From assembly GCF_900105995.1 (NCBI RefSeq), contig NZ_LT629785.1, positions 1,798,001 to 1,862,000 on the forward strand: 64,000 bases of DNA, given 5' to 3'. This stretch comes from Pseudomonas pohangensis (lineage in GTDB: Bacteria > Pseudomonadota > Gammaproteobacteria > Pseudomonadales > Pseudomonadaceae). The translations under genes were made by a program, and so were the position numbers. Positions 24,473-32,081 of this stretch are shown here, in pieces. The stretch's first letter is position 1, and each line of letters opens with the position of its first letter. Under the pieces are notes generated by a model, which was not told where the DNA came from, searched no databases, and saw only the letters and a list, made by a program, of their open reading frames with translations.

Positions 24473-24508
24473 ATGCAGCTCTGTGCATCGGGTTTCAGGA
24501 GTTCGACC

Positions 24509-25747
24509 ATGAGCAACATCTACATCGCCGGTATCGCCATGACTGTATTCGGCCGCCATCTCGAGCGCAGCCTGGATGATCTGGCGGGCGAAGCCCTGCA
24601 AGGCGCTCTCAAGGATGCCAACTGCCAGATCAGCGACCTCGGCGCAGCCTTTTACGCCGGCATGACCAACGGTCCGCTGCAGGGCCAGATATCCATTCCC
24701 GGTCAGGTGGTGATGAGCAAGATCGGCATTTCCGGGATTCCGGTCTACAACGTCGAGAATGCCTGCGCCTCCGGCAGCACCGCTTTCAACCTGGCGGTGC
24801 AGTGCCTCAAGGCCGGCACCACCGATGTGGCGCTGGCCATCGGCGCGGAAAAGATGAACATCGCGGACAAGGCCAAGGCCTTCTCGATTTTTGAAGGTGG
24901 CTGGGATGTTTCGCGCGCCGAAGAAAACTACCAGACCCTGGTCAAGATGGGCGAAGGCATCACGCCACCACCCGGCACCCAGTCGGACAAGCCGTTCAGC
25001 AAGTTCATGGAAATCTACGCGGCGCTGTGCCGTTTCCACATGAAGACCTACGGCACCACCCAGCGGCAGATCGCGGCGGTCTGCGCGAAGAACCACACCC
25101 ACTCGGTGCACAACCCGTTCTCGCAGTTCCGCAAGCCGTTCAGCATCGATGAAGTGCTGGCTGCGCCGCCGATCACCTACCCGATCACCCTGCCGATGTG
25201 CGCGCCGCTGTCCGATGGTTCGGCGGCGGCCATTCTCTGCACCGAAGAAGGTCTCAAGCGCATCGGCGCCGACCAGCGCCGCTGCATCAAGGTCGCCGCC
25301 AGCGTGATCCGCAGTTTCAGTCATCGTGGCCTCGACCAGCCCGAGTTGAACATCGGTCGTCTGGCGGCCAATCAGGCCTATGAAATCGCCGGCCTTGGAC
25401 CCGACGACATGCACGTGGCCGAAGTGCACGATGCCTCGGCCATGGGCGAAATCATCCAGGCGGAAAACCTCGGCCTGGTCGAGCTAGGCATGGGCGGCCC
25501 GGCGGCCGAGCGTGGCGAGTTCACCCTCGGCGGGCGCATGCCGATCAACACCTCCGGCGGCCTGGAGTCCAAGGGCCATCCACTGGGTGCCACCGGTATC
25601 GGTCAGCTGTTCGAGCTGGTCACCCAGCTGCGTGGTGAAGCCGGGCCGCGTCAGGTCGAGGGCGCCCGGCATGCCATTCAGGAAAACGGTGGTGGTCTGC
25701 AGGGCATCGAAGAGGCAGCGCTGGCAATTCACATTCTCAGCAAATGA
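24509..25747 (+). CDS. thiolase family protein (SCP-x/lipid-transfer type)
   Basis: This 412-aa enzyme has the nucleophilic Cys86 in 'VENACASGS' and the C-terminal 'GGLESKGHPLGATG' with the catalytic His. The usual thiolase 'CxG' Cys is replaced by the 'AEVHDASAMGE' block, as in SCP-x-like thiolases that cleave branched or sterol side-chain 3-ketoacyl-CoA. ATG 24509 is preceded by CAGGAG; an in-frame ATG at 24473 has no site. It is the last gene of the operon that starts at 19221. Confidence 0.9.
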   Translation: MSNIYIAGIAMTVFGRHLERSLDDLAGEALQGALKDANCQISDLGAAFYAGMTNGPLQGQISIPGQVVMSKIGISGIPVYNVENACASGSTAFNLAVQCLKAGTTDVALAIGAEKMNIADKAKAFSIFEGGWDVSRAEENYQTLVKMGEGITPPPGTQSDKPFSKFMEIYAALCRFHMKTYGTTQRQIAAVCAKNHTHSVHNPFSQFRKPFSIDEVLAAPPITYPITLPMCAPLSDGSAAAILCTEEGLKRIGADQRRCIKVAASVIRSFSHRGLDQPELNIGRLAANQAYEIAGLGPDDMHVAEVHDASAMGEIIQAENLGLVELGMGGPAAERGEFTLGGRMPINTSGGLESKGHPLGATGIGQLFELVTQLRGEAGPRQVEGARHAIQENGGGLQGIEEAALAIHILSK

Positions 25748-25989
25748 GTGGCTGTGTGCTCTGGCCGCAACAATAGCTGCGGCCAGAGCCATGAACTCCT
25801 GACCATTTGCTGCAGATCAACACGGTGTTCCCGCAGGTAAATTCAGATGTCATGAGGGACAGGTTGTGCAACTCGGGGCATCAGCAACTCTGGAGGTACT
25901 GCCGTCGGAGATGTCTGGTCAGCAGCGCACCTGAAAAATGTCCCGACTCCGATGCAGCCACTTTCGTTCAACGCAAAAAGGAGAAACCC

Positions 25990-26766
25990 ATGCTTCGTAA
26001 AGCAATCACGCTGATCACTCTGGCAAGTGCCTGTCTCGGCGCCGGCAATGTCGTCGCGGCCGAGCGCAAGCCGATACCGATTCCCGGCGAACCCGAGATG
26101 ATGACCTTTGACAACCTGCGCGCGGTGCAGTACTGCGAAATGTGGCTGTTCAAGGGCACTCCGGAAACCGGTATTGCCGGTGTCTACTTCAACACCAGTA
26201 ACCTGAACAACAGCGCGGACAAGCTGGACACCTGCCCGCCGGCCCTGTTCGACAAGATCACCGTCGAGTCTCTGGTCGCAAGCTATGACGTGATCGCGGC
26301 CTACAAGAACGGCCTGCGCGGCTGGACGTTTGACTCGGCGACCATTCCGGTTGGCCCGGTCGTGAGCTTTGAAGGGCTCGAGACCCGCTGGTGGGGTCAG
26401 GGTAAGCTGCCCAAGGGCGTGGGTCTGAAGGCCGCGCACCTGCAGCCCTATCAGGAGGTCAAGTCCCACCGGAAATCGACCTTCACCTATCACAAAGGCA
26501 AGCCGGTGTTCATTCTGCAAGATCCCGAGGGTACGCCCTGGGTGATGCAGGCTTTCGGCAAGATGGTCGATCCCGATCTGACCTACGAGTCTCTCGCCGA
26601 GCTCGGCGGCAAGCTGAAGCCGCCTGCCGGCTGGAAGTACCGGGTTGCCGTTCTCGACAAGGAGTTGATCATATCGACGCCGCAAGGCTACAACTGGATC
26701 GTGCAGGACGAGTTGCAGAACACCTATGACGCCTGCAAGGAAGAGGCCTGCAACTTCAATCCTTGA
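25990..26766 (+). CDS. exported protein of unknown function
   Basis: This 258-aa protein has a clear signal peptide ('MLRKAITLITLASACLGAGNVVA', cut probably after residue 24). The mature part contains four cysteines ('QYCEMW', 'DTCPPA', 'YDACKEEACNF') that could form two disulfides, and many aromatic residues. I do not recognise the family; it is not a binding protein or lipoprotein by motif. AAGGAG is placed well before ATG 25990 and a terminator follows directly, so it is probably a single-gene unit after the catabolic operon. Confidence 0.75.
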   Translation: MLRKAITLITLASACLGAGNVVAAERKPIPIPGEPEMMTFDNLRAVQYCEMWLFKGTPETGIAGVYFNTSNLNNSADKLDTCPPALFDKITVESLVASYDVIAAYKNGLRGWTFDSATIPVGPVVSFEGLETRWWGQGKLPKGVGLKAAHLQPYQEVKSHRKSTFTYHKGKPVFILQDPEGTPWVMQAFGKMVDPDLTYESLAELGGKLKPPAGWKYRVAVLDKELIISTPQGYNWIVQDELQNTYDACKEEACNFNP

Positions 26767-26785
26767 GGCCACGGACCAGCAGCAA

Positions 26786-26812
26786 TGAAAAACCCGCTTC
26801 GGCGGGTTTTTC
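26786..26812 (+). terminator. rho-independent terminator
   Basis: The arms AAAAACCCGC and GCGGGTTTTT flank a TTCG tetraloop, 20 bases after the stop of the exported protein. A T-run ends it. It may serve the minus-strand TetR gene as well, since the hairpin is flanked by A-run and T-run. Confidence 0.9.
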
Positions 26813-26864
26813 GTTAGCGTGGTTGCAAGCCGCAGTTGCCGTGAGCCTGACCCGCTGCCCGGCC

Positions 26865-27488
26865 TCAGGCGTCAATCAGGCGCTCGACACCGCGCCTCAG
26901 CAGCGCAGCCAGCTCTTCCCGGGAACGCTGCACACACGCCGGTCTGGCGCTGCCCGCCGTAAACCAGCTGCCCAGTACCAGCGTCAGCGCTTGCAGGCTG
27001 GTGTCGTGGCATTGCTGCACGTCCCATTGCGGGTGCATCTCCCCGAGCAGCTGCTGGATAAACTGCAGCAGCGTCTGGAACCACTCCTCGCGCGCTGCAC
27101 CCAAAGCGGCATTGCGCTGGGAAAACGCCGATATTTCAAAGTAGAACACCGCGTCCACCCTGCGCAGGTTGTCGAAATGGATCTCGGTCCATTCGAGCAG
27201 ACGCTCACGCGGATCTCTGTCTGTTTCAGCCAGCTTGTCGTTCAGCACGACCTTCCAGCGCTCGATGGCGGTGATAAAAAATGCCTCGAGCAAGTCCTCT
27301 TTGGTCTTGAAGTAATGCCGCACAGCACTCTGCGTGACTTTGGCACGATCGGCGATAGCCTGCTGCGACGCTGCGGTTGGCCCATCGCTGATGATCAGTT
27401 CATAGGTTGCATCGAGTATCGCCTGCAGGGTTTTGCGCCCTTTTGCATAGCGTGCCCGATCCAGAAAGCTGTTCTTTACATCTGCCAT
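26865..27488 (-). CDS. TetR-family transcriptional regulator
   Basis: This 207-aa protein has an N-terminal helix-turn-helix ('ILDATYELIISDGPTAASQQAIADRAKVTQSAVRHYFKTKEDLLEAFF', residues about 23-70) and an all-helical ligand domain. It lies convergent to the exported-protein gene and is followed on the other side by 411 noncoding bases. Regulators of this type often repress lipid or aromatic catabolic genes and respond to acyl-CoA or hydrophobic ligands; the target here cannot be read. Confidence 0.92.
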   Translation of the reverse strand: MADVKNSFLDRARYAKGRKTLQAILDATYELIISDGPTAASQQAIADRAKVTQSAVRHYFKTKEDLLEAFFITAIERWKVVLNDKLAETDRDPRERLLEWTEIHFDNLRRVDAVFYFEISAFSQRNAALGAAREEWFQTLLQFIQQLLGEMHPQWDVQQCHDTSLQALTLVLGSWFTAGSARPACVQRSREELAALLRRGVERLIDA

Positions 27489-27899
27489 GTCTGTATCCGG
27501 AAAATTATTGAAGCAGGTACGGTTATTCTAGCGAGAAATCCTGCCTGACAGGCTGTTTCCGGCAAAGCATTTTACCTGCCGGCCAACCCGCAGCAGCAGG
27601 CTTGCCGGGCCAGGTCTGCGGGGCGTTGAGGCGGGTCTCGAGCTTATGCACCTGGCTGGTGGCAGCCTGGTTTTTTGCAATGCATGCAGCGACTGCCGCT
27701 GCGAGCAATCCATGACGGCGCTGCAGCCTCAGCAGCAGGCCAAAGTTCAATCTTCCTGTCGCAAGCCTCCTCCCGCCTGGATGTTTCAAGCAGGTTACAA
27801 CCGGGACAAAGTCAGAGCGGATAAGACCAAGGGAGGGTGCACGGCAATCAACCCGTGTTAGCGTTAGACTGCTCATTCAACTATGGATCGGGGGGAGTC
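27489..27899. other. divergent promoter region of tetR and parA-like genes
   Basis: The region is 411 bases. A plus-strand frame of 71 codons at 27646-27861 has many Cys and Gln and no ribosome site, and I do not accept it as a gene. No repeat of the REP families and no terminator was found. Confidence 0.4.
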
Positions 27900-28667
27900 A
27901 TGCGGCGTGTCGTGTTCAATCAGAAGGGCGGAGTAGGCAAATCCAGTATTGTCTGCAATCTGGCTGCCATCAGCGCCGCCTCCGGCTTCCGTACCCTGGT
28001 GGTCGATCTGGACGCGCAGGCCAATGCCACCCAGTATCTGACCGGCCTGACCGGTGCCGATGTACCGCTGGGGATTGCCGACTTTTTCAAACTCACGCTG
28101 GATCCGGGTCCGGCAGATAAAAAGCCGCGGGCGAATATCCATCACACCCCGTTCCAGAATCTGCACCTGATTGCCGCCTCGGCCGAACTGCGCGACCTGC
28201 AGCCCAAGCTGGAAGTGCGTTACAAGGTGCAGAAGCTCGGCAAACTGCTCAAGCGCCTGGCCGGCGACTACGACCGCATCTACCTGGACACCCCGCCGGG
28301 GCTGAATTTCTACAGCCTGTCGGCGCTGATTGCTGCCGATCGCTGCCTGATCCCGTTCGACTGCGACAGCTTCTCGCGGCAAACCCTGTATGCCGTACTG
28401 CGCGAAATCGAGGAGATTCAGGAAGACCACAACGAGAAGCTGATACTCGAAGGCATCATCGTCAACCAGCTGCAATCGGGCACCTCCTTGCCGCTCAAGC
28501 TGCTGGAAGAATTGCGCAGCGAAGGTTTGCCACTGTTGCCGACCTATCTGATGAGTTCGGTGAAAATGCGCGAGTCGCATTCGGCCTGCCTGCCGCTGAT
28601 CCATCTGGACCCGAATCACAAGCTGACCCGGCAATTCCAGGCACTCTTCGATCTGCTCGAATGTTGA
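27900..28667 (+). CDS. orphan ParA/Soj-like ATPase
   Basis: This 255-aa protein has the deviant Walker A 'KGGVGKSS' (residues 9-16), 'VVDLDAQANAT', Walker A-prime/B 'YDRIYLDTPPGLNF' and a late 'GIIVNQLQSGTSLPLKLLEELRS'. Such ATPases move cargo (chromosome, plasmids, protein clusters) over DNA by ATP-driven dimerisation. No parB, no parS-like array and no chemotaxis or carboxysome partner is adjacent, so cargo is unknown. ATG 27900 follows GGGGGGAG; the frame is open upstream without a site. Confidence 0.88.
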   Translation: MRRVVFNQKGGVGKSSIVCNLAAISAASGFRTLVVDLDAQANATQYLTGLTGADVPLGIADFFKLTLDPGPADKKPRANIHHTPFQNLHLIAASAELRDLQPKLEVRYKVQKLGKLLKRLAGDYDRIYLDTPPGLNFYSLSALIAADRCLIPFDCDSFSRQTLYAVLREIEEIQEDHNEKLILEGIIVNQLQSGTSLPLKLLEELRSEGLPLLPTYLMSSVKMRESHSACLPLIHLDPNHKLTRQFQALFDLLEC

Positions 28668-28728
28668 GTCTGCTGAACCGGCAGGGACATTAAAGTGCTA
28701 TGACCTCGTTAACTGTTGGGCAAAACAC

Positions 28729-28793
28729 GTAGGGTGGGCTTCAGCCCACCAAAGCAGTTGCACGGAGGTTCGGTGGGCTGAAGCCCACCCTGC
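28729..28793. repeat. BIME: paired inverted REP units
   Basis: GGGTGGGCTTCAGCCCACC and its inverse GGTGGGCTGAAGCCCACCC are separated by about 22 bases, between the ParA-like gene and the flavoprotein gene. Confidence 0.8.
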
Positions 28794-28871
28794 CGGAACA
28801 TGGTTTTACAGCAGCCCGCGGCCCGCACTCTTCACTGGTAATCAACAAAACAATAAAAAAGGCAGCCAAGC

Positions 28872-30554
28872 ATGAACGACCACGCCACCCTCTCCCGCCG
28901 CACCCCTCGCCGCTTCTGGGGCTGGGGCAACGTCGACAGCCAGCTCGATGCCCGCGAACAGGCCACGGTAAAAGCCCTGACCGGCATGCTCGGTGCGCGC
29001 TTCGAAGAGCGCCCGACGCCGCAAGTCAGCGAGTTCGATCTGCCGGCGCCGCGTATTGCGCCACCGCCAGCACTGGCTGCGCAGTTTTCCGCCAGCCCGC
29101 TGGACCGCCTCAATCACAGCGCCGGCAAGAGTTACGCCGATCTGGCCCGCATGTGGTTGCGCCAGGCGCCGGCCGCGCCGGACTGGGTGGCTTTCCCCGA
29201 GGATGAGCAGGCGGTGATCGACATCCTCGACTGGGCCCAGACCAGCAATGTCGCGGTGATTCCCTACGGCGGCGGCAGCAGTGTCTGCGGCGGTGTCGAG
29301 GCGGCGGTCGGCGAAGGCTATGCCGGTGCGATTTCGCTGGACATGGAGCGCCTGAACCGGGTGCTTGAAGTCGATCCCGTCAGCCGTGCCGCACGCATCC
29401 AGGCCGGCGCCCTCGGCCCGGAACTGGAAGCCCAGCTCAAGCCGCATCAACTGACCTTGCGCCACTTCCCGCAGAGCTTCGAGTTCTCCACCCTCGGCGG
29501 CTGGATCGTTACCCGCGCCGGCGGCCACTACGCCACCCAGCACACGCATATCGACGACTTCGTCGAAGCCACGCGCATGGTTACCCCCAGCGGTGTACTG
29601 CAGACCCGCCGTCTGCCCGGCTCGGGTGCCGGGCCGGCACCGGACCGGCTGGTGCTCGGCTCCGAAGGCACCCTCGGCGTGCTCACCGAAGCCTGGATGC
29701 GCCTGCAGTCACCGCCGCGTTTTCGCGCCTCGGCCTCGCTGCAGTTCGATGACTACCTGAAGGCTGCCGAGTGCGTGCGGGTACTCGCGCAATCCGGCCT
29801 CAATCCGAGTAACTGCCGGCTGCTCGATCCGCTGGAAACCCTGTTCTCCGGCGTCGGTGACGGACTCAAGGCGGTGCTGGTGCTGGCCTTCGAGTCTGCC
29901 GACCACCCGCTGCAGGCGTGGATGGCGCGGGCACTGGAGCTGGCAAGGGATTATGGTGGCAGCTACGACGCGGCCGCCGTCGAGCGTTCGATGGCCGCGC
30001 AGGACAGCAGCGAGCACCGCAGCGGCGCCGCCGGGGCCTGGCGCGATGCCTTTCTGCGCATGCCTTACTGGCGTGATCCGGCGGTGGGTCTGGGGGTGAT
30101 CATGGACACCTTCGAAACCGCGATCACCTGGGAGCGCTTCGCCGACTTCTACCGCAGTGTCAAAACCGACATGGCGCGCGCCATCAAGCAGGCCACCGGT
30201 CAGGAGATTCAGGTTTCCTGCCGCCTGACCCATGTCTACCCCGATGGCCCGGCGCCCTACTTCACCCTCGCCACCCGCTCTGCCGATGGCACGGTTGCCA
30301 GTGCGCTGGCTGCCTGGCGAGAGATCAAGCAGGCCGCCAACGAATCGGTGATCAGCCACGGCGGCACCATCACCCACCACCATGCGGTCGGCCGTGATCA
30401 CCGCAGCGGCTATGAGCGTGAAGTCGATCCGCTGTTCCGCCGCATGCTGGCCGCCGCCAAGCAGACAGTCGACCCGCAGGGCATTCTCAACCCCGGCGTG
30501 CTCTACGATCCGCTGCACCGGCCGATCGGCATTACCGGCGCACTGACGCGCTGA
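28872..30554 (+). CDS. FAD-linked oxidase of the alkyl-dihydroxyacetone-phosphate synthase type
   Basis: This 560-aa flavoprotein has a PCMH-type FAD domain with 'VIPYGGGSSVCGG' (about residue 136), 'GWIVTRAGGHYATQ' and 'VLGSEGTLGVLTEAWMRL'. A C-terminal cap domain includes the His cluster 'GGTITHHHAVGRDH', which is the hallmark of alkylglycerone-phosphate synthase (ADPS) and its bacterial relatives. True ADPS swaps an acyl for an alkyl chain to make ether lipids; bacterial homologues are mostly uncharacterised oxidases. No acyl-DHAP acyltransferase is adjacent. ATG 28872 lies after an A-rich leader with AAGGCAG. Confidence 0.87.
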   Translation: MNDHATLSRRTPRRFWGWGNVDSQLDAREQATVKALTGMLGARFEERPTPQVSEFDLPAPRIAPPPALAAQFSASPLDRLNHSAGKSYADLARMWLRQAPAAPDWVAFPEDEQAVIDILDWAQTSNVAVIPYGGGSSVCGGVEAAVGEGYAGAISLDMERLNRVLEVDPVSRAARIQAGALGPELEAQLKPHQLTLRHFPQSFEFSTLGGWIVTRAGGHYATQHTHIDDFVEATRMVTPSGVLQTRRLPGSGAGPAPDRLVLGSEGTLGVLTEAWMRLQSPPRFRASASLQFDDYLKAAECVRVLAQSGLNPSNCRLLDPLETLFSGVGDGLKAVLVLAFESADHPLQAWMARALELARDYGGSYDAAAVERSMAAQDSSEHRSGAAGAWRDAFLRMPYWRDPAVGLGVIMDTFETAITWERFADFYRSVKTDMARAIKQATGQEIQVSCRLTHVYPDGPAPYFTLATRSADGTVASALAAWREIKQAANESVISHGGTITHHHAVGRDHRSGYEREVDPLFRRMLAAAKQTVDPQGILNPGVLYDPLHRPIGITGALTR

Positions 30555-30573
30555 ATGCTCGACGCAGGGTGAA

Positions 30574-30940
30574 CTAATCAGTGGGAGCATCGCCCCCGGC
30601 GCGAGTTTTTTGACATGCTTGAAAGCTCCTGCGCGGCGAGTCGCCACTGCCACAAAAACACCCGGCACAACCGGCTATTGCGCCGACCGCTTGGCCCGGA
30701 CTAATCAGTTGGAGCGTCGCCCTCGGCGCGAGTTTTTGACTTGCTTGAAAGCTCCTGCGCGGCGAGTCGCCACTCCCACAAAAACACCCGGCACAACCGG
30801 CTATTGCGCCGACCGCTTGGCCGGCGGACTAATCAGTGGGAGCGTCGCCCTCGGCGCGAGTTTTTTGACATGCTTGAAAGCTCCTTCGCGGCGAGTCGCC
30901 TCTGCCACAAAAACACCCGGCACATCCGGCTATTGCACGG
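30574..30940. repeat. three tandem copies of a 127-128-bp REP-derived repeat
   Basis: Units starting CTAATCAG lie at 30574, 30701 and 30829. Each contains GGAGCGTCGCC.TCGGCGCGAG, a TGCTTGAAAGCTCC spacer, GCGGCGAGTCGCC with 'CCACAAAAACACCCGGC', and ends in GGCTATTGC. Copies are about 90 percent alike, with single-base changes and small indels. The third copy is cut short. The long ORFs in this stretch only translate the repeat. It fills the gap between two convergent genes. Confidence 0.9.
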
Positions 30941-30961
30941 GGCAATTAAACAGGGTTCGCC

Positions 30962-31855
30962 CTACGGCGAGACAAACCGCTGGAGAAACTCGAGCTGATC
31001 GGTGATCACTGCCGCGAAGCCCTGGCCGGCATAGATATCAAAATGGCCGAGCTGATAGAGCTTCACTTCGCCTTTGGCGATCTTCGCCGCGTGTTTCAGG
31101 CTGGCCCCGGCCGGAGCCACCGAATCCGTTGCACAGATGCATAGCAGGCTGGGTACGCTGGAAGCCCGGGCAATGCGTCCGGGTGCATGCAGGAAAATGC
31201 CCAGCACCACCCGCGCTGCCACCTCGTTGCGAAACGCCAGCCCCTTGGGTACCAGGCCCAGATAACCGCTTTTGGCATCGGGTGTATTCATCATCGCCAG
31301 CTCACCCGGTGCGGCGGCCAACGGCACATAGATTGGCTGACGGCCGCACAGCGCACCCAGTGCATCCGCCATGGCCAATGCACTGAGCTGCAACGAGGTC
31401 TTGATATCGATGGCCAGCGCCGAAGCCACACCATCGGTAAACGGACATTGGGCAATCACCGCCTTGACCTGCGGATTACGCGTACCAGCCACCAGCACAT
31501 GACCGCCACCGAAGGAGCTGCCCCACAGTGCCATGCGGCTGCCATCCACCGCCGGCAGGTTGCGGGCATGGTCAATCGCTGCCTGCCAGTCGGCCAGTTG
31601 CTTGCCGATATCGAGCAGTTGCCGCGGCTCGCCGTCACTGGCACCAAAGTGCCGGTAATCGAACACCAGACAGGCATAGCCTGCGGCAACAAAGCGCTGC
31701 GCATAGGCTTCCAGGCCCATTTCCTTGATGGCGCCGAGACCGTGGGCCATGACGATCACCGGCGGCTTGCCGGTGCCGCTGGCTGCCGGCAGAAACAGCC
31801 AGCCGCGGCAGGTCTGGCCGGATGATTCGAAAGCAATATCCTGACGCTTGAGCAT
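30962..31855 (-). CDS. alpha/beta hydrolase
   Basis: This 297-aa protein has an oxyanion-hole 'VIVMAHGLGAIKEMGL' (residues about 33-48), the nucleophile elbow G-S-S-F-G-G (about residue 113), an Asp in 'ICATDSVAP' and a His in 'LGHFDIYAG'. It is close to the dienelactone-hydrolase/serine-aminopeptidase-like esterases. No leader peptide. The neighbouring genes act on hydrophobic substrates, and the upstream monooxygenase would make esters, so a hydrolytic step is possible. Substrate unknown. Confidence 0.85.
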   Translation of the reverse strand: MLKRQDIAFESSGQTCRGWLFLPAASGTGKPPVIVMAHGLGAIKEMGLEAYAQRFVAAGYACLVFDYRHFGASDGEPRQLLDIGKQLADWQAAIDHARNLPAVDGSRMALWGSSFGGGHVLVAGTRNPQVKAVIAQCPFTDGVASALAIDIKTSLQLSALAMADALGALCGRQPIYVPLAAAPGELAMMNTPDAKSGYLGLVPKGLAFRNEVAARVVLGIFLHAPGRIARASSVPSLLCICATDSVAPAGASLKHAAKIAKGEVKLYQLGHFDIYAGQGFAAVITDQLEFLQRFVSP

Positions 31856-32081
31856 GGATCGAACCTCGATGACCGCATGGGATTTTCATACTGACAGGCA
31901 TGAGGCTTTTTTACACTTGCCATAATCCGCCAGCCCCGCCTCCACTGCAGCCCTGGCGTCTGCAACCTGGACCAAAAGCAGGCCATGTGCCTGACAAGCA
32001 TCTAGACTTCAGGCTGGCAGTCGCCGCCTCCCGGCCCGGGAGTTCTGCAATTCATCAATAACCGAACCAAGGTATACCCCC

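Noticed and set aside
27646..27861. 71-codon plus-strand ORF upstream of the ParA-like gene
   Set aside because: No ribosome site, odd Cys/Gln-rich composition, and no domain; it lies in a promoter region.
30574..30940. CRISPR-like array
   Set aside because: Units are 127-128 bp with similar spacers, only three copies, and no cas genes; it is a tandem REP-derived repeat.
30610..31005. 131-codon frame between flavoprotein and hydrolase genes
   Set aside because: It is the translation of the 127-bp repeat; the peptide repeats three times with the DNA.
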